A stretch of 64,000 nt of DNA from Lineus longissimus (GCF_910592395.1 NC_088323.1:680001-744000); one strand, 5' to 3'. Counted from the first letter of the stretch, positions 1 to 11,207 are shown. The notes: generated by a model not told the origin, from the letters alone. Program-made: numbers and translations.

Positions 1-102
1 CTGGGCTGTTCAAGAGACATTTCAAAGTTTTTGAAAAAAACACGATTTTGCTTTGAAACCTTTGATGATAGTTTGCATAATTTTTCCTCTCTTCTTCTTC
101 AG

Positions 103-220
103 GAATATGACCCTCTGGCTGAGCGCCGTATCCCGCGGATCGCCGACCGGGAGGATGAGTACCGGGCGATGCGACGCCGGATGATAATATCTCCGGCGAG
201 GATGGATCCCTTTGCAGAAG
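103..220 (+). CDS. SF3B1: SF3B1 exon a (first in window)
   Basis: Acceptor CTTCTTCTTCAG precedes GAA TAT GAC; donor G|GTACAG. It encodes EYDPLAERR, the IADREDEY block and [14 protein letters not shown], matching human residues from about 100. It ends in phase 1. The preceding exons are outside the window. Confidence 0.95.
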
Positions 221-3200
221 GTACAGACATTCATGATAACATTCCTTTGAATTCTTGTTTGTTTATTGTTTTGAGGTGATAGTGTATGATTTTAGCGCGA
301 ATGCGAGTGTGGTTATCATTTGTTATTTAAGTCACATTTATGCTAAAATATGTTTTTGCAAAGTTTGATATTTTTGTGTCAGCAAGTACATAACACTACA
401 TGATGATGTAAAATCATGCTACACAAAAGATGAGATTCAGAATTCGTCCCTACCAAAACGAAAGATTTGTACTGGTGGTGTTGTGAGATGAGTCTGGTGA
501 TTGTGATAGGAGGTGATGTGGACCGCCCCAAGCCACTGAACCAACCGCTCCAGCAATTGCCGGCCCTCGCCCAAAACTCATCAGGATTACGGGTCCAATG
601 TCCCTTGGTTCGGTTATACATTCAATGATTCATTGCTGATGGTCAGTTCAGTTGGCTAATTACAACTAAGGGTATAAAGTAAAGCAAAAATGAGGGGATT
701 GGTTATGTAAAGATTTAGTTTTGGCAGTTGTTGTCTCAAAGTCAAATGGCCCTGAATGAAAAAGCAGAAGTCCATCTTGCCTCCTGCATGTCTGTGAAAA
801 CCTTAGACAAATTTTTACGAGAAGCAAACAAATTACTGATAACATAGTTCGATGGATGATCTGGGACCACTCAGATCAGAGGAGAACATGATGAAGCTGA
901 CTTTAATGCGTCTGTAACAGACCAATATAGGCCATTAGGGATGGGTAGGAGTGTCGGCGGGAGGTACGACCAAGATGTTTAAACCCAAAAGACAAACCAA
1001 TACTAATCTGAATCTTTTCTTTCCCCTAGCAGCACCGTTCACGATCTGAGCGACTCAGCATGCCTGCTGACATCACGGAGAGGCCATTTTACATAGGATA
1101 ACTTGTCGTTTTGCCACTTGGGGGCATTCTCATACTGATGTGACACTTTAAATGAAAATGAAGAATTGCCATTGGTGAAATCTGAAATATTTTGTGATTG
1201 CCTATGAAAATGGGAAGCCCCTTGATCTTTATCTAAATGTTGGTGATGAACATCGATACAACTTCCTTGATTCAAGATAAAGATTCTACGAAATGAATCT
1301 TGAGACTTTTTTAAATGATGGAAACCATGAATCTATCTTGTCCCCATCTGTGGATGTTGTTGTCCATTCAGAGCAAAGATACCTCAGCAACCTCCTCTTT
1401 CTATAGTCAAGGCATGCTCCTGGAATGCAGGGCTAGCAGAATTGATTGAGCTCTCGTAAGAAAGCCAAGTGGCTTTACACTCACATCGCAGACTTCTACC
1501 AACAGTCCGTGTCATACGCTGTACGCCCAGAGCCAGAATTGATAACTAGGGTGGCTCTATATTTTGTGAGCTGAACAAATCATTAATACAAAAAAATGGC
1601 CGTCGGTAGCAAGGTTGCGACCCCTGCCCCGGTAGCATGCCTTTCTCCGTGTGAGTGTGTGTGTGTGTCTGGCTACAATCAAAACTATATTATCTGAGCT
1701 AATTTCTAGGTTGCCAAATTGACATATCGTAAGATGTGTTAGCGTTGAGGAGATGTCGGGAGAGAAGACACTACACACATGGGATAGGTAAAGATATCAG
1801 AGGCCCCTTGAAGGCAAACTGAGAATTTTAAACCTGGGCGTAATGATTAAGAAGCCATGCATGTTCTGTTCTCTGTTCATCATACCTGGGGCCAAGGTTC
1901 AATCCGTTTATAGTCATTGGTCCTTTTTAACTGACTGGAACACATATTATCGCAAGAAACTCTTCCATGGAGGCCTTGGCAGACCACATGTGACACATCG
2001 TCAGCCTGAGTTAAAATAGTTGATGATCAAAATGACAATATGCTATGGCAGGAAAATGATATTGACAAGGGATAATGTTGGTATAGAACAGAGCACTCAT
2101 GGTCAGATAATGAACTTGTTTATGACCCGAAATGGAAGGTGTTTACGGACTTGCAGAAATTTGATAATGAAATGTGGAACAGGTCCGAATTCCTGAAGTG
2201 AATATTTGTGATTGGTATTTGTACCTCTTGGTGCCACTTCACTGACACTGAGGAATCCAGTGTACCAGTGAGTTGGTTGAGGGGTACTGTATCACCAGTT
2301 ATTTTAACACATGTTAGCTTGTTAATCAAGGCAGCTCTTGGTACTGTTGCATTGCCACAGAGATATCCAGTGTACTTAAAGCAATGGTTGAGAGTTGCTG
2401 AGACAGGCTAAACAGCAGTGAAGTTCTAGACTTCTGGTCCAGGTCAGGCCTGTGATACTTATGATTCTCTTTCTTTGTGGCAGAATTTCCAAAGACGAGT
2501 GCATTGTAGTGGTGATATTTGCTCGTTCTTCCATTTTGGGTCGATCAGATTTCAATATTGGTGAAGAAAAGCCCAGAATAACGTTAAAAAAGCCCCCTTC
2601 ATGCATGCCATGAAAATTTTATATAATTCTCATAAATTACTGATGATGTTTTAAAGATAAAAATCACCTGACTTTTTGCGTATACTCTGAAAATTCTAGA
2701 ACATATTTTATCGCTCTGAATTGTCACGCTTGGTCGTGACACTTTTTTGTGTCATTTTAGGAGGCAAGACGCCAGATCCGAGGAATCAAGATCGTACATT
2801 TGTCGACATCATGATGGATCGGGCCCTTGATGATAAACAGGTAACTTCAAATTAGGACAGTACTGTGCCTTCATCCAAAACAAGCTTTCACCACTAGTTC
2901 TGTCTTCATCCGGTATGATGGAGGCAGATTTGGTACCGAAAGTTGATATCTGGTCATAACAGTTATCAGATGTCATCTTCTCTGTCTTCCTAACTTTAAA
3001 TTTGACTGTAACTTGGATGAATAGACGACATGTTTCATTGATGTGCTTTGTCTTACTTAGATTGGCATAAGTAAAACCTGCTTAATAATGTTTTGCAGAA
3101 AGCCTACCGACAACAGATGGCAGAAAAGGCCAAGTCTGGAGACTTGAAGGTTATCAACGGATCAAAGGAAGCCGAGGCAAAACCCTCCAAAAGGCGGCGC

Positions 3201-6200
3201 TGGGATCAAGCAGCCGACGACACACCAACAGAAAAGAAGAAGAAATCCTCATCGTCATCATCAAGTTGGGATGCGGCAGAGGCTGGCACACCTTCACAGA
3301 ATCGCTGGGATGAAACGCCCGGTCGAGCGAAAGGTAGCGAAACGCCGGGTGCCACTCCTGGAGCTAGTACGAGGATGTGGGAGACAACGCCAGGGCATGC
3401 TACGCCTGGTGCAGTCACCCCCGGGCGTGGAGATACCCCTGGACATGCCACACCTGGTCATCAGGGCACCCCCAGTGCCAGGAGGAACCGATGGGATGAG
3501 ACACCAAAGACAGAACGAGGTTAGTAGAAGTAGTAGTATCCCTACAAAAAGAGCATTCCGTGATCATTCTCAAGGTTACATGTAGAAGGAAATGCATTGG
3601 GAATCATTCATTTGAATAATCCACGATTTGTCATTGCTGTTCTTGCACTGAATGTATTTTGAATTAACTGAGATTTGTGCCATGAAAAAGATGCTAAAAG
3701 TCAAATATAAGATATCCTGTAGCAGTTAACTGTTTCGTATATTTGTGTTGATTCTTATTTCTTCAGAGACCCCTGGTCATGGCAGCGGATGGGCCGAGAC
3801 ACCTCGCACAGATCGTGTCGGTGGTGGAGATCTTATTGAAAGTACACCAACCCCCAGCGCCAGCAAGCGCCGCTCCCGATGGGATGAAACACCAGTGGCA
3901 TCATCTGGCGGCAATGCAACACCAGGATCAATGACTCCAGGTGGTATGACCCCTGGCGGTCTCACTCCTGGTGGGTTGACTCCCGGAGGTCTGACGCCGG
4001 GCGGCATGACTCCGACAGGATTGACCCCAAGCGGCACCACACCAGCTGGCGCTAAAGCAATGGGCATGGCCACACCGACCCCTGGTCACCTGATGAGCAT
4101 GACGCCTGAACAGATGCAGGCATACACGTGGCAGCGAGAAATCGACGAACGAAACCGCCCACTCTCAGATGAAGAGTTGGACCAAATGTTCCCACCTGGG
4201 TACAAGGTTCTTCAGCCGCCACAAGGTTACGTTCCAATTCGTACGCCTGCACGCCGTCTCACTGCGACTCCAACCCCAATGGCTGGGACACCTGTGGGAT
4301 TCCGCATGCAGACCCCGGATAACAAGGTGCAGATTGTGGACATGCAGCCGAAGGGTAACCTCCCTATGATGAAGCCAGATGATATGCAGTATTTTGATAA
4401 ACTACTGGTGAGTGAAACTAAGTAATAATTCCCATGTTGACACGGAAGCCAATGCAAAAATGCTTTTCTACCAATGTTCATTTAAAAATTGGGGTTTTGT
4501 GGGGATATCATGACTTTTGCCATTTTAGAAACTGTCTTCTTGGTCTTGAATTTGTTTCTCAAATACCACTCCAGGTCGATGTGGATGAAGAGAGCCTCTC
4601 CCCTGAGGAGCAAAAGGAGAGAAAGATCATGAAACTTCTCCTGAAAATCAAGAACGGTACACCACCAATGAGAAAGGCGGCTCTGAGACAGATCACCGAC
4701 AAGGCTCGGGAATTCGGAGCTGGGCCACTTTTCAACCAGATTCTGCCCTTGTTGATGTCGCCGACCTTGGAAGACCAGGAGCGCCATCTCTTGGTGAAAG
4801 TTATTGACAGGATCCTGTATAAGTTGGACGACTTGGTGCGACCGTACGTGCATAAGATTCTTGTCGTGATTGAGCCGTTGTTGATTGATGAAGATTACTA
4901 CGCTCGTGTCGAGGGCCGGGAAATCATCTCCAACTTGGCAAAGGTAACTATAGTCTAAGATGATTTAGCTGTCAGGAAGTCCTTTTCTCTGTTGTTGCTT
5001 TCAGCCATACAGGGGCAAAGCTTAGATAAGAATTGTGGTTTAAAATACATATCATGATGATGCCACATGTCCTTTGTTTTTGTCGCTCATGATTCTCTGT
5101 CGTCTCTTTCAGGCTGCAGGTCTGGCCACCATGATCTCCACCATGCGACCTGATATTGACAACATGGATGAGTACGTGCGTAACACAACAGCTCGTGCCT
5201 TTGCCGTGGTTGCATCAGCCCTGGGTATCCCATCGCTCCTACCATTCTTGAAGGCCGTGTGTAAGAGTAAGAAGTCGTGGCAGGCTCGTCATACCGGTAT
5301 CAAGATCGTACAACAGATCGCAATCCTCATGGGTTGTGCTATCCTGCCGCATTTGAAGAACTTGGTGGAGATCATTGAACACGGTAGGTTTATTCTTGTC
5401 TGATGAAAGACTTTGGTGTATGATCAAACTACTGATCTGTTAAGCAATTTGGAATATTCGATTCATCGCACTTCGTGTCTAAACCAGCAATTGAACAGCG
5501 TGCTGTAGATTTGGTCCAGCAAAACATCCTACAAAAGTCCTCATACATTTCAGGCCTCGTTGACGAACAGCAGAAAGTGCGTACCATCACTGCCCTTGCC
5601 TTGGCCGCGCTTGCCGAAGCCGCCACTCCTTATGGTATCGAGTCCTTTGACAGCGTCCTGAAGCCTCTGTGGCGCGGTATCCGTCAGCATCGTGGTAAAG
5701 GTCTCGCCGCGTTCTTGAAGGCCATTGGTTACCTCATCCCGCTCATGGATGCCGAGTATGCCAATTACTATACTCGAGAGGTGATGTTGATCTTGGTAAG
5801 GGAGTTCCAGTCGCCTGATGAAGAGATGAAGAAAATTGTGTTGAAGGTATGTGTTTGCACAAATGGTTTCCCAGATTTGCTAGCTATGATTTCAAAATAA
5901 GCAACTGCAGTTCCATCATCATGACTCAGCTACCCAACTTGGACGTGCCAAGGTATATGATGATTGACTCGAAGCTTCTCATGTCTTGCAGGTGGTGAAG
6001 CAGTGCTGTGCCACTGATGGTGTGGAGCCGCAGTACATCAAGGATGAGATCTTGCCACCCTTCTTCAAGCATTTCTGGAACCAGAGGATGGCTCTCGACA
6101 GGAGGAACTACAGACAAGTGAGTTTTCTTATTCCTAGGAAGGGGATTTGTCTTTGTGAATGGCAGTTGTAGATCCTAAAGCTATTATGTTCTCAATAATC

Positions 6201-8534
6201 ATTTTCAGCTTGTGGACACGACCGTGGAGATCGCCAACAAGGTCGGCGCAGCAGAAATCATCAACCGCATCGTTGACGACTTGAAAGACGAGGCAGAGCA
6301 GTACCGTAAGATGGTGATGGAGACGATTGAGAAGGTGATGAGTAATCTGGGTGCGGCGGATATCGACTCCCGGCTCGAGGAACAGTTGATTGACGGCATT
6401 CTGTATGCATTCCAGGAACAGACAACAGAGGTAGGCAAGATCTCAATGTGTTTTTCAGTGTACGAATTGCAGTTCTGTTTCCGAGGCGTACATTCGCCGT
6501 AAACTCGTAGCTCTCCAGAGTGCTTCTTGTGCAGCCCACGCGTGCTGCGTCTTTTTCAATGCCTCCCTTTCCAGGTTATTCTGTCTAACTGGTGTCACCT
6601 CTCTGTTACAGGATGTCGTCATGTTGAATGGTTTTGGCATGGTTGTGAATGCGCTGAGTAAACGAGTCAAGCCCTACCTGCCCCAGATCTGTGGTACCAT
6701 CCTGTGGCGATTGAACAACAAGTCGGCAAAAGTGCGTCAGCAGGCTGCTGACCTCATATCAAAGATTGCTGTTGTCATGAAGACGTGCCAGGAGGTAAGC
6801 TAAAGCTCGCTCTCTTCCAAGTGTACTCCATTCAAAAGTTCATGAAAACAATTGGTTTCGTTCACAAATCCGGGACAACCAGCAATGACAACAATGGTGT
6901 ATATTATCTACATGGAACAGTGAACACTCCTATTCCTGATTAAATCGATATTGTTTCTTCACGAAAATCCTAATGGCTCATATTTTGTTGTTCCAGGAGA
7001 AACTGATGGGTCACTTGGGTGTCGTACTCTATGAGTACCTTGGAGAGGAGTACCCAGAGGTACTCGGCAGCATTCTGGGCGCTCTCAAGGCGATTGTGAA
7101 CGTGATCGGTATGACCAAGATGACACCACCCATCAAAGATCTCTTACCGCGGCTCACTCCCATCCTCAAAAACAGGTCAGTTGGAAATTTTTCAGCAAAG
7201 TATTGTTGGTGTTTTATGTCAGACGTGGGCCATCAAAGTGAGTGCGAAAGTCTGGAACTTTGTGAGCTCATGTCACAGCTGAGACTTCTGATAGAATTCA
7301 TCCTTGTCCAATGCGTTCTTTAATTCTGTCTTCTAGTCTCAATTCTCTATTCCAGGCACGAGAAAGTCCAAGAGAATTGCATTGACTTGGTTGGCAGGAT
7401 CGCCGATCGTGGATCAGAATTCGTCTCCGCTAGAGAGTGGATGAGGATCTGTTTTGAATTGTTAGAACTCTTGAAAGCACACAAGAAAGCCATCAGGAGA
7501 GCCACTGTCAATACGTTCGGTTACATCGCCAAGGCTATTGGTCCACACGATGTCTTGGCCACACTTCTCAATAACTTGAAAGTCCAGGAACGACAGAATC
7601 GTGTCTGTACGACCGTTGCCATAGCTATTGTCGCCGAAACGTGCTCACCGTTCACAGTGTTGCCTGGACTCATGAACGAGTATCGTGTGCCCGAGCTGAA
7701 TGTTCAAAATGGTGTTCTGAAGTCTTTATCGTTTATGTTTGAATATATCGGTGAAATGGGGAAGGATTATATCTATGCGGTGACACCACTTCTCGAGGAT
7801 GCTCTCATGGACAGGTGAGTGTTTTACATACTTGCAATAGGTGCTGTCAATTGATTGCCTCTTAGTCTTAGTAAATTAGAATAATGATCTTCATGTTCAT
7901 ACTCAAAGATCTGGGAGATACTCGAGGAAGTTGCTGCCATGCAAGTTCTTGGCAACTGCAATATGATCTGTTTAGATCATGAGTAAAATTGACCTGGAAC
8001 CCAATTGTTCAATTCTATCTTTCCAGAGACCTTGTACATCGACAGACTGCCATGGCAGCCATCCAGCATATTGCCCTCGGTGTTTACGGCTTCGGCTGCG
8101 AGGATGCCCTCGTCCATTTATTAAATTACGTCTGGCCGAATATATTCGAGACGTCACCTCATGTTGTCCAAGCTTTCATGGGAGCGGTGGAAGGCATCCG
8201 AGTCGGCCTTGGACCAAACAAACTTTTACAATATGCTTTGCAGGTAAGTATTTAGAAGTTCTGTGGGGCTATCACTGGGTCTTGGTGGTATGACCATTTC
8301 AACTGTAAAGTACCTAATCGAACCATTTGTCTGATCACATTCTCTGTCTAATCGCATGTCTCCTCCTCTTTCCAGGGTCTCTTTCACCCGGCAAGAAAAG
8401 TGCGGGACGTGTACTGGAAGGTGTACAACACGATATACATTGGTGCACAAGACGCGATGGTCCCGTCATATCCGCGCATCGCAAACGACGAGAAAAATTC
8501 ATACATCCGATACGAACTGGACTATGTTATTTAG
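103..8534 (+). CDS. SF3B1: SF3B1, splicing factor 3B subunit 1 (5' part outside window)
   Basis: Core subunit of the SF3b complex of U2 snRNP, which clamps the branch-point helix during spliceosome assembly in the nucleus. Fourteen exons join in frame: 103-220, 2761-2840, 3099-3519, 3767-4407, 4575-4943, 5113-5383, 5554-5846, 5992-6117, 6209-6430, 6612-6794, 6997-7175, 7356-7814, 8027-8243, 8376-8534. They give 1245 codons plus TAG. All junctions are GT-AG with matching phases. The order is: a conserved IADREDEY block; a TP-rich N-terminal region with several RWDETP-type tryptophan motifs (known in the family as U2AF-ligand motifs and CDK sites); the SF3B6/p14-binding stretch around residues 405-440; then HEAT repeats to the end. 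The HEAT region is almost identical to human from memory. Human SF3B1 has 1304 residues, so about 100 N-terminal residues are missing upstream. The TP region is longer than in human. Confidence 0.98.
221..2760 (+). other. SF3B1: Large SF3B1 intron (2.5 kb)
   Basis: By far the longest intron of the gene here; the others are about 90-260 bp. It holds a short TG-rich run near 1649-1668. Short open frames on both strands lack splice context or recognisable similarity. No snoRNA, tRNA or mobile element was recognised. Confidence 0.8.
2761..2840 (+). CDS. SF3B1: SF3B1 exon b
   Basis: Acceptor TCATTTTAG, donor CAG|GTAACT. It encodes [18 protein letters not shown] and the following DDKQ. The GGKTPDP start matches human exactly; the rest of this exon is less conserved. 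It starts with two bases completing a split Gly codon. Confidence 0.93.
3099..3519 (+). CDS. SF3B1: SF3B1 exon c, TP/RWD-rich region
   Basis: Encodes the [14 protein letters not shown] segment, a basic KRRRWDQ motif (about residue 100 of the visible protein), a lysine-serine run, then [16 protein letters not shown] and TPGHATPG repeats ending at [10 protein letters not shown]. Family knowledge: these tryptophan motifs bind UHM proteins such as U2AF2, and the TP sites are phosphorylated. The donor GAG|GTTAGT falls in phase 1. Confidence 0.95.
3767..4407 (+). CDS. SF3B1: SF3B1 exon d, TP repeats and start of the p14-binding region
   Basis: Begins [17 protein letters not shown] and continues with another RWDETP motif. 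A block of eight five-residue TP units follows (3925-4044), then the conserved [23 protein letters not shown] and [14 protein letters not shown] segments and YFDKLL. It ends in phase 0 at donor CTG|GTGAGT. Confidence 0.96.
3925..4044 (+). repeat. SF3B1: Eight in-frame 15-bp units encoding xG-L/M-TP
   Basis: The peptide units read [15 protein letters not shown] three times, [10 protein letters not shown] and SGTTP. At 15 bp each they fill exactly 120 bp. Third-codon positions differ between units, so the repeat is not a fresh DNA duplication. The corresponding human stretch, from memory, has only a few TP sites. Confidence 0.9.
4575..4943 (+). CDS. SF3B1: SF3B1 exon e, start of the HEAT superhelix
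   Basis: Encodes [20 protein letters not shown] through [10 protein letters not shown], nearly identical to human. The first part belongs to the SF3B6/p14-contact region and the rest to the first HEAT repeats. 123 codons, phase 0 at both ends. Acceptor CACTCCAG, donor AAG|GTAACT. Confidence 0.97.
5113..5383 (+). CDS. SF3B1: SF3B1 exon f, HEAT repeats (branch-point pocket side)
   Basis: Encodes [20 protein letters not shown] through LVEIIEHG. The residues equivalent to human R625 (VRNTTARAF), H662 and K666 ([10 protein letters not shown]) are present. The donor ACG|GTAGGT splits a Gly codon. Confidence 0.97.
5554..5846 (+). CDS. SF3B1: SF3B1 exon g, HEAT repeats with the K700 site
   Basis: Starts [15 protein letters not shown], where the lysine matches human K700, and ends with [11 protein letters not shown]. 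Acceptor TACATTTCAG, donor AAG|GTATGT. Confidence 0.97.
5992..6117 (+). CDS. SF3B1: SF3B1 exon h
   Basis: 42 codons, [20 protein letters not shown] to ALDRRNYRQ. Phase 0 at both ends. Acceptor TGTCTTGCAG, donor CAA|GTGAGT. Confidence 0.96.
6209..6430 (+). CDS. SF3B1: SF3B1 exon i
   Basis: 74 codons, [17 protein letters not shown] to [10 protein letters not shown]. Acceptor CATTTTCAG, donor GAG|GTAGGC. Confidence 0.96.
6612..6794 (+). CDS. SF3B1: SF3B1 exon j
   Basis: 61 codons, [20 protein letters not shown] to VVMKTCQE. It includes the [13 protein letters not shown]-type HEAT segment that lines the central hinge in the family. Acceptor CTGTTACAG, donor GAG|GTAAGC. Confidence 0.96.
6997..7175 (+). 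CDS. SF3B1: SF3B1 exon k
   Basis: Encodes [20 protein letters not shown] to LTPILKN plus two bases of a split Arg codon. Acceptor TTGTTCCAG, donor CAG|GTCAGT. Confidence 0.96.
7356..7814 (+). CDS. SF3B1: SF3B1 exon l
   Basis: Encodes [19 protein letters not shown] to [10 protein letters not shown] plus two bases. It is a long, nearly invariant HEAT exon containing [20 protein letters not shown] and [15 protein letters not shown]. Donor ACAG|GTGAGT. Confidence 0.97.
8027..8243 (+). CDS. SF3B1: SF3B1 exon m
   Basis: Encodes [20 protein letters not shown] to KLLQYALQ. It is the most divergent of the HEAT exons compared with human, for instance in the [17 protein letters not shown] part, yet it aligns without gaps. 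Acceptor CTTTCCAG, donor CAG|GTAAGT. Confidence 0.95.
8376..8534 (+). CDS. SF3B1: SF3B1 last coding exon n
   Basis: Encodes [15 protein letters not shown] to the C-terminal [10 protein letters not shown], then TAG at 8532-8534. The human protein ends YELDYIL, so the C-terminus is complete and of normal length. Confidence 0.97.
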   Translation, partial: GLFHPARKVRDVYWKVYNTIYIGAQDAMVPSYPRIANDEKNSYIRYELDYVI

Positions 8535-9064
8535 TGAAGGTCGATGTGACATTGTAAATACGTGTATTGGTCGTTTCATGGACTTTCAAAGAAGGTTTAC
8601 AAGAGTGTCTTTAGCCAAAGGTATCTGAAAGAAACAAAAAAAAAGCCAGCAGAATCGAAATAAGCATTTCTCTGTACTTAATAGGTAAGATTACCTTGGC
8701 TGATTTCATTCAGCCTTCAACATAGATTCACTGAGATGCATTTCCCTGTGTAAACTACTGATCAACACGGTTGTGAATGTTACTCCAGCTCTTCAAGTCT
8801 TGTGTTCAAAGACCAGCTGTGTGGGAGTGCAATCCCTTTGTTTAACTCTGTAATTAGACTGATGGCTTTATCAGTATATCACGTAGTCACCTTAAGTTGG
8901 CTGTAAATACTGTCAGGTGTACTTACCTTACCTCAGAAGCCATCCTGCAGAATGTTGTTTACATGTATCGTATAATTGTTCCCCAATACACACACATTCT
9001 GTATCACATTTTGGCCCTCATTCTATGTATCCCTGGTTCAGAAGTCCTGTGTCGAGAAAATAAA
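8535..9064 (+). other. SF3B1: Probable SF3B1 3' UTR
   Basis: Runs from the stop codon to an AATAAA hexamer at 9059-9064. No coding signal is seen. The extent is inferred only from that hexamer, and the true cleavage site is unknown. The 126-bp array begins about 50 bp further on. Confidence 0.55.
9059..9064 (+). terminator. Candidate poly(A) signal for SF3B1
   Basis: A canonical AATAAA lies 525 bp after the stop codon, on the coding strand, just before the intergenic repeat array. It is a position-based call only. Confidence 0.5.
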
Positions 9065-9116
9065 CATGCATAAAAAGACCAATTGCAAGTTGTTCCATTT
9101 TTTGGGTTATGGCTGT

Positions 9117-9830
9117 GACCCTCCTGCCTTGGGAGACTATCTTGCTATGCACCCGAAGACTGGCATAACCTGGCCATTGAGACTGCCCAAATTGCCTTCT
9201 TGAAGGAACTCCACGTCAGGAGTAGCTCTGGGACAACATCAGGACCCTTCTGCCTTAGGAGTCTATCTTGCTATGCACCCGAAGACTGGCATAACTTGGC
9301 CATTGAGACTGCCCAAATTGCCTTCTTGAAGGAACTCCACGTCAGGAGTAGCTCTGGGACAACATCAGGACCCTTCTGCCTTAGGAGTCTATCTTGCTAT
9401 GCACCCGAAGACTGGCACAACCTGGCCATTGAGACTGCCCAAATTGCCTTCTTGAAGGAACTCCACGTCAGGAGTAGCTCTGGGGCAACATCAGGACCCT
9501 TCTGCCTTAGGAGTCTATCTTGCTATGCACCTGAAGACTGGCACAACCTGGCCATTGAGACTGCCCAAATTGCCTTCTTGAAGGAACGCCACGTCAGGAG
9601 TAGCTCTTGTCCCTAGGACATCAGGACCCTCCTGCTTTGGTTCCTCCTCACCGTGGTCATGAAGACAGGCCAAAGCACCCTACTTCGGTTGTCCATGCAA
9701 GTCTCGTAGAGTAGCTCGTGTACATCGGACAGCATCAGGACCCTTCTACCTTTGATGAGACTTCTATCTCACTGTGCTCTTGAAGGCTGAAGTTCCCTAC
9801 TTGGGTAGAGGCTGGACGTAGCAGCTCATT
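9117..9830. repeat. 126-bp tandem array between SF3B1 and MLH1
   Basis: Four units start at 9117, 9243, 9369 and 9495 (each beginning GACCCTYCTGCCTT). The first three are exactly 126 bp; the fourth is 130 bp because of a short insertion near its end. They differ at only a few positions. A shortened diverged unit begins at 9625 and another partial one at 9739. Because 126 is divisible by three, an open frame of 138 codons runs through the array. It is best explained by unit length, not by coding. Confidence 0.92.
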
Positions 9831-9844
9831 GTGACTGTTGCCCG

Positions 9845-10490
9845 TCTCACAGTGTTAGCAAGATGGTGGAGCTTCCAGGACCAAAGCCTATGTAGTCTAA
9901 TCTCTCACGGTGTCAGCAAGACGGTTGAGCTGCCAGGGCTACCTCATCTCTCTCATCGTATTGACAAGACGGTAGAAATGATAGGGCCGATTATTTACCC
10001 TTGGCGTCACAGTCTCGACTATCGCATCATTTTCGTCATGCAGTGGAGCTGCCAGGTCAGATTCGTGTATTGGCAAGACAGTCGGACTGCAAGGCCCGAT
10101 TCATTCTGTGAACAGGTTTGATCTCTCTCACAGTGTTGAAAAGTCGTCGGAGTGTAAAGGCCTGTTTTGATCTTGATAGTGGCAGACAGACTCATCGCTC
10201 GCACAGTGTTGGCAAGACGCTGGCTCAGGTCACCCACGTTCCATTTGCTCTGCTTGTGACCGACTCATCTCTCGCACCACGTTGGCAAGACAGTGGGTCC
10301 GCAAGGTCAAAATCGTTTTGGTTGTGGCTGCCTCATCACTCCCATCGTGGGTCGAGATGTCAGGACTGCAGTAGTGTAGCCTACTTGCAACTGTCTGAGC
10401 TATCCGGGGGAGCTACCTGGACTAACCCATCTCTCTCGCCGTGTTGTCAAGACAGTGGAGCTGCCAGAGCTGATTATTTACCGAGGGTGT
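9845..10490. repeat. Old degenerate tandem array, ~50-100 bp units
   Basis: About ten imperfect units share the pattern TCTCRCMGTGTTGGCAAGAC followed by a GTGGAGCTGCCAGG-like box, for instance near 9845, 9903, 9951, 10057, 10125, 10199, 10269 and 10433. Spacing is irregular. It directly follows the 126-bp array and differs from it in sequence. Confidence 0.75.
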
Positions 10491-11207
10491 TACTGTTAAA
10501 TGATAGACATGACTATGGTAGTCTTCAGCAATGATTTCTTGCACTGCAGAGAGATCTGGGACTTCTCCACACCCTAGCTCCTCAATCATTCTTGCAAGTC
10601 ATGATGCTAATATTAGTTCATAATCTGCCCCCGTAGGAGCCTGAAAAAATTGCAGAGCCGCCCGTGAAGGCGTCAATGCGGGGTATTGGGTATAGTTTTC
10701 AACTAGCAATAACCGCGCCTCGGATAAACCTCATTGGCTACGGTACCGCCACTGCGCAAAGCTACCGGGTACACGGCAGCTGAGGAAGTAGTTCACAACA
10801 ATTTGGATTACTCCCGTGGTTTTACAAGAATCTAGGTTGTACCATTAAGGTCTGCTTTAAAAATAAAAAATCCCTTATACTTCAATATGCTTAACATAGT
10901 AATATTTGTAAGTGTGTAGGGGATGATGCCATGTGAAAATACAGTGAATTGGGTTGTGAATAACCGAGTTGTTCTATCTTTAATCAAATGAGCATATAGC
11001 CAACGTTCGGCAGCCAGTGCTAGTGCAGTCACAGGTTTCTGGTGATCTTCAGAAGTTGACAGTCAACAGTCCTTTACACACAGCAGGGGGCATCATAGTT
11101 CTTTGGGCGACATACATAATAACCCACACGCACCACGTATGGCAGAGTTGGTTGGTATCCCAATTGTTTGGGAGTCTGGACGTCAGCAAAGAAACTACTG
11201 GGAGCCC
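10491..11207. other. MLH1 3' flank
   Basis: Intergenic or MLH1 3' UTR sequence with no coding signal. A minus-strand ATTAAA (TTTAAT on plus at 10979-10984) lies about 225 bp past the MLH1 stop and is the best candidate poly(A) signal. Nothing else was recognised. Confidence 0.5.
10979..10984 (-). terminator. Candidate MLH1 poly(A) signal (ATTAAA)
   Basis: ATTAAA on the minus strand, the common variant hexamer, about 225 bp after the MLH1 stop codon. No AATAAA was seen on that strand between 10500 and 11207. Confidence 0.35.

Noticed and set aside
9200-9616. 138-codon plus-strand open frame
   Set aside because: It runs through the 126-bp array. A multiple-of-three unit without a stop gives a long frame automatically.
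9117-10490. Repeat arrays as CRISPR
   Set aside because: Units are contiguous, without unique spacers, and the host is a eukaryote.
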